This document shows, piece after piece, positions 60,535-64,000 of a stretch of 64,000 nucleotides of DNA. The stretch lies in assembly GCA_004026145.2 (NCBI GenBank), contig CP034994.1, positions 13,124,009 through 13,188,008 of the forward strand, given 5' to 3'. Each line of letters starts with the position of its first letter. The first letter of the stretch is position 1. The notes beneath the pieces are model-generated. The model was not told where the DNA came from. It saw only the letters and a program-made list of their open reading frames with translations, and made no database searches. A program made the position numbers and the translations under genes. The stretch is from Takifugu bimaculatus. Lineage: Eukaryota; Chordata; Actinopteri; Tetraodontiformes; Tetraodontidae.

Positions 60535-60800
60535 CCCCCTGCCTGACTGGCTCCTGAGATAACAAATGGAACAACAACAACAACAATCCTGTGAAAGGAA
60601 TGTCTCTGATCTTTGTTACATTTACCAATGAGTCTACCTTGCCTAACTTCTAAGAGAAGACAGAAACATATGGTGAAACACATAACAAGATAAAGACAAT
60701 TCTCAACAACATTAGAGATGTTATTGAGGTTGACCTTGGTCAAATTCAGTTTCTGTACTGAATCTAATTTGTGTTGGGACTGTCTGCTTTTTTTCTGCGC
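60535..60800 (-). pseudogene. Possible internal-region remnant upstream of the LTR
   Basis: A minus-strand open frame of about 75 codons (60516-60743) carries a hydrophobic stretch, CLYLVMCFTICFCLLL, just before the polypurine-like tract. That is where the transmembrane end of an envelope protein would lie in a retrovirus-like element. No other envelope or polymerase motif is recognisable, so this is weak and could be chance. Confidence 0.2.
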
Positions 60801-63800
60801 TAAACAAATGGGGAAACTGTGTAATGGGTGTTAGTTTCAGCAATATATTAAATCCACCTTGAACATAGATGAAAACCTTGAACCCCAGAACAGCTGGCAC
60901 CTGGTCGTCATCCTGTCACGCATGTATGCTTATCATCCCTATCTATCTGACAACAATGCAAACAACAATGTACACAATGCTGTCAAGTTGGGGCGGGGTG
61001 TGTGTGTGTGTGTGTGTGGGATGGGGAGGGAGTCCAGAAACAAATGTTTGTAAAGAGGGCATGATGAGTCAGGGTGAGTTTTTTAAATGCTTTAGAAGAG
61101 GTGTGCCACCTGGGCAAGCAAACGTACTGCCACTACTATAGCACAAACACAACACAGGGTTTCCATATGGTGGAATGAAATAGGCCCAGGGTGTTGACAC
61201 TGAGATGCGCCATTAGAAGCGCGAGAGGTTTTAAGCCATGTGTGCATTACTCAGGTTCTCCTCAGCCTGCTTTTGATGGATGGAATTGGTACCCTTGTCA
61301 GCATCTCCTTGCAGGACATGCCACCTTATGTGCCACCCAATTACCCTTGAATATAGATCTCCTCATGAAGCCGTTCCATTTTGTGTGTACATTGATTCAG
61401 AGCTGAGCTATGTATACATGTTGAATACACACTCAATAGGTTCATGGATTTGAGGGTTGCATCGAATGCTGCCACCAGCAAGATAAGGATTTGCAGTCAT
61501 GATTGGTTTTACTCAATTATAAACACTTCTTTTATGAAGCCATATTTCTAAACAGCCATATTTAGAAACCATGTGCACCAAAAAAATATAAAGTTACAAC
61601 ACCCTGGAGATCCCTGGGCGTTCCCTCTGACTAATCTGAATACATACGCAAGAAGGTAAAAGTTGGTTGATAGCCTCAAGGCTGATTACAATACACAACA
61701 GGAATGCATCAGACAGAAGATTCGATTGGTATGCTCGTAAGAGATGTCATTACTGAAGAAAAGCTCTGTAATTGCCCCCACGAAACCTCTGGGCAAAATC
61801 TCCTCCCACATCAGGGTCTGGCACCAACCAACATGCAAACCACTCCCAGTCAGTGAATCCGTGGGTCTTGACGTTAGCTCCGTGATCGCATCATCAACGG
61901 GGTGATATTGGTCAAACTCTATCGAATTCTACTGAATATGGCAGGTCTGTGTAGTTAACTACAGAAAGCTGCATCAGTATCGCTTTGTAACTCACCTCAC
62001 GTTACTCACAACAAGGTCATGTGACTTTCTCTTTTGATTTAATTCAAGCACAAATCAGGAGACGAAAATCAATTGTGCCAAATTCCTAATCATGTCCAAA
62101 TCTGGATCTGGTTTTTGGACACATGCTTCTGGGTGACTTATTTTTTAAAACCTAATTTATCCTAATGTATAAACAACTTGGCATGGATTTAAATGAAAAC
62201 TGTAAGTTGATTGGGGCTGGTGACCCAAGGATCAATGGATGAACTCTTGTTACCAGGAGGTAGCCCGTGGATGAACTGTGATGAAATCGTTTGGACCGTG
62301 CCCTCTCGATTACTGACTGATGAGTCCCACTGGATGAGGCTCTAATCAGGCTGTAAAGAGCAGCCAGCAGCAGTTGTGGGAGGAGCCAGGGTAGAGGGCT
62401 CAAGCCATAGATGCATAAGTGAGAAAAGGGGACAGAAACATGCAGAAGATTGTTTGTTGGCTGAACTGGGCTTAGAAGTCTGAGATGGGTTAGAGTTAGA
62501 GTTAGGGTCCAATTATGATTACCATATTATCTATGGATTACTTAAGAAGTAAAATTCAGGGTGACGCCATTTGTTGGTCTGGATTGAGTCCTCAATGGAC
62601 AGACATTGCACAAGAGTTGATCAAAGTATCCAGAATGGGATTTGTCACTAACACGCTTTTTAAAAGTGTTCATGTAATGTTTTTTATGAGCTTTTAGGCT
62701 AGTTCCTTTGTCCTGAGCTGTCCTTTTCTCAGACAAAAAGAGGTCAGCGTCTGGTAGATACACCACATAACATGTCATAAAAATGATCTCAGCAGTTCAC
62801 ACTGCAGCAACAGAAGAAGGATTAATGCCTGAAGAGTACAAGTAACTGAATTAAACCAACACAGGCTCACATGTGATGAAGAAGGACGGACGGCAGGTCC
62901 ACTATACCCATAGTTTCAAGACCATTTTTGTCATTGTTTAGATCTAATCACCCAGAGTTACTGGAAAGCATCTGGACATGGTGACTTACTGATGTAAACA
63001 GAGGAATCAAGAAGCTCCTCTGAACTCTTAGTTGCACTTGAGATAACTCTGTTTGTATATCCAGCAGTTTCACCGTCGTCTCTTGGCAGAGTCGTCCGCT
63101 CACAAACACTGCCTCACAAGACCTCTTGACACACATACGATGGTGTTATCAAAGGCGGTTAAATTCGCTTGGATCAATGAATGAAGAAAAAATCACATTT
63201 GTGTGTTTGAAGTGTCACTCTTAAGCATTTAGAAAAATTCCCAGTGGGAGCTACATTTATACACCTGCAGGATTTGACCCAGGCAGGTTAAATAGTATTA
63301 AAATGTCTACTTAAAGTGAGCAGCATCTCCTATATGCATGGATCATTCAGACATTTATTCTGAATGTGGTTCGACAAAGTCTACTACTAGATACTTGCTA
63401 TATCGTCTTATGTTCATTATAAACACTTAAATGAAGAATGAGCAGAAAAGGGAAAGTGTGAATATTGGGCAGGTGGACTGTTGTGGACCCGAGGGGACCA
63501 CGAGCGTCAGTGTGGACATGGTGTCAAAGCATGAGGCTTTGGGTCAGTCTTTCACAATCTGTTAAGATAAAAGCAGGCAGCAGAGATGTTGGTGTTGAGG
63601 GTGTCGGTGCTCCCGTGTTTTCACTGTTGTCCATAGATGCACATGTGCATCTCTGACAAAGTTCTTACGTGTGGTATTAGTGGACACAGTTTCCTGTCCA
63701 AATCAGAGAGCAGACCGTCACCATGAGGCCAGCATGAGTGAAAACAGGCATGAGCTCAGTGGTGACCCATTAGTTTGCTATTTTGTTAGTCATATCCTGT

Positions 63801-64000
63801 ATTTTACCTTAAATTAAAAGGCTTTTGAAATTTTGGAAAATATTATGACCTATGTTGCTTAACGTCTTTGTTAACCTTGGCTTAAGATTTTTTTTTCTAG
63901 TTTTGTTTGTTTGTATGCTAGTGCAGATACCTTCTGGTTTACTTTATAGCTTGATTACTAAACAAACGGAACATCTCGGCAGCCGTGTTGTGTGGGGTTT
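60801..64000. other. Gene-poor sequence at the right edge
   Basis: No recognisable exon. A short (GT)n lies at about 60999-61018. No continuation of the LTR element was found. Confidence 0.5.

Noticed and set aside
62317..62345. CTGATGAG with a short GTCC/GGAT stem, resembling a hammerhead ribozyme core
   Set aside because: The obligatory GAAA is GAGG here, and no convincing stems I and III flank it; likely coincidence.

Overview
The window looks like nuclear DNA from a teleost fish. The genes are split by short introns with GT/AG ends, dinucleotide microsatellites are very frequent, and the dispersed repeats are fish types: a 5'-truncated LINE with a GGAT-repeat tail, a TACACTGAACA-ended Tc1/mariner element, and a telomere-like CCCTAA repeat running into (CA)n. 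Three protein-coding genes are clear. All sit in the middle third (25.4-42.4 kb).

Layout. 1-25.4 kb: no supportable gene; microsatellites, a LINE insertion with a 12-bp target-site duplication (12,336-13,312), and a CpG-rich block near 18 kb that could be a promoter or first exon. 25.4-27.5 kb (+): a complete nine-exon mitochondrial glutamate carrier (SLC25A22/SLC25A18 group, 334 aa) behind a TATA box. 27.5-30.6 kb: convergent 3' flanks. 30.6-38.4 kb (-): a complete eight-exon tetraspanin, tspan2 (210 aa). 41.2-42.1 kb (-): a single-coding-exon neurotrophin of the NGF type (285 aa), with a likely untranslated exon just upstream. 42.4-64 kb: no supportable gene; it holds a decayed Tc1/mariner element (45,344-46,475), a telomere-like tandem repeat (about 52.6-53.1 kb), an LTR-retroelement remnant in minus orientation (about 60.1-60.8 kb), and unassigned sequence that may carry ngf regulatory DNA or upstream exons.

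The tspan2-ngf pair, in the same orientation, matches the vertebrate NGF-TSPAN2 linkage (human 1p13). The three genes do not form a pathway. The carrier works in the mitochondrial inner membrane, the tetraspanin in plasma-membrane microdomains (typically of myelinating glia), and the neurotrophin is secreted. Their proximity is conserved synteny plus local rearrangement.

The most notable finding is that the NGF-type protein has 22 extra residues between its second and third conserved cysteines. That is the hallmark described for fish neurotrophin-6, so this copy may be the NT-6-type duplicate rather than plain NGF. I found no previously undescribed defence or mobile system. The remaining findings concern gene structure, transposon decay and candidate regulatory DNA.
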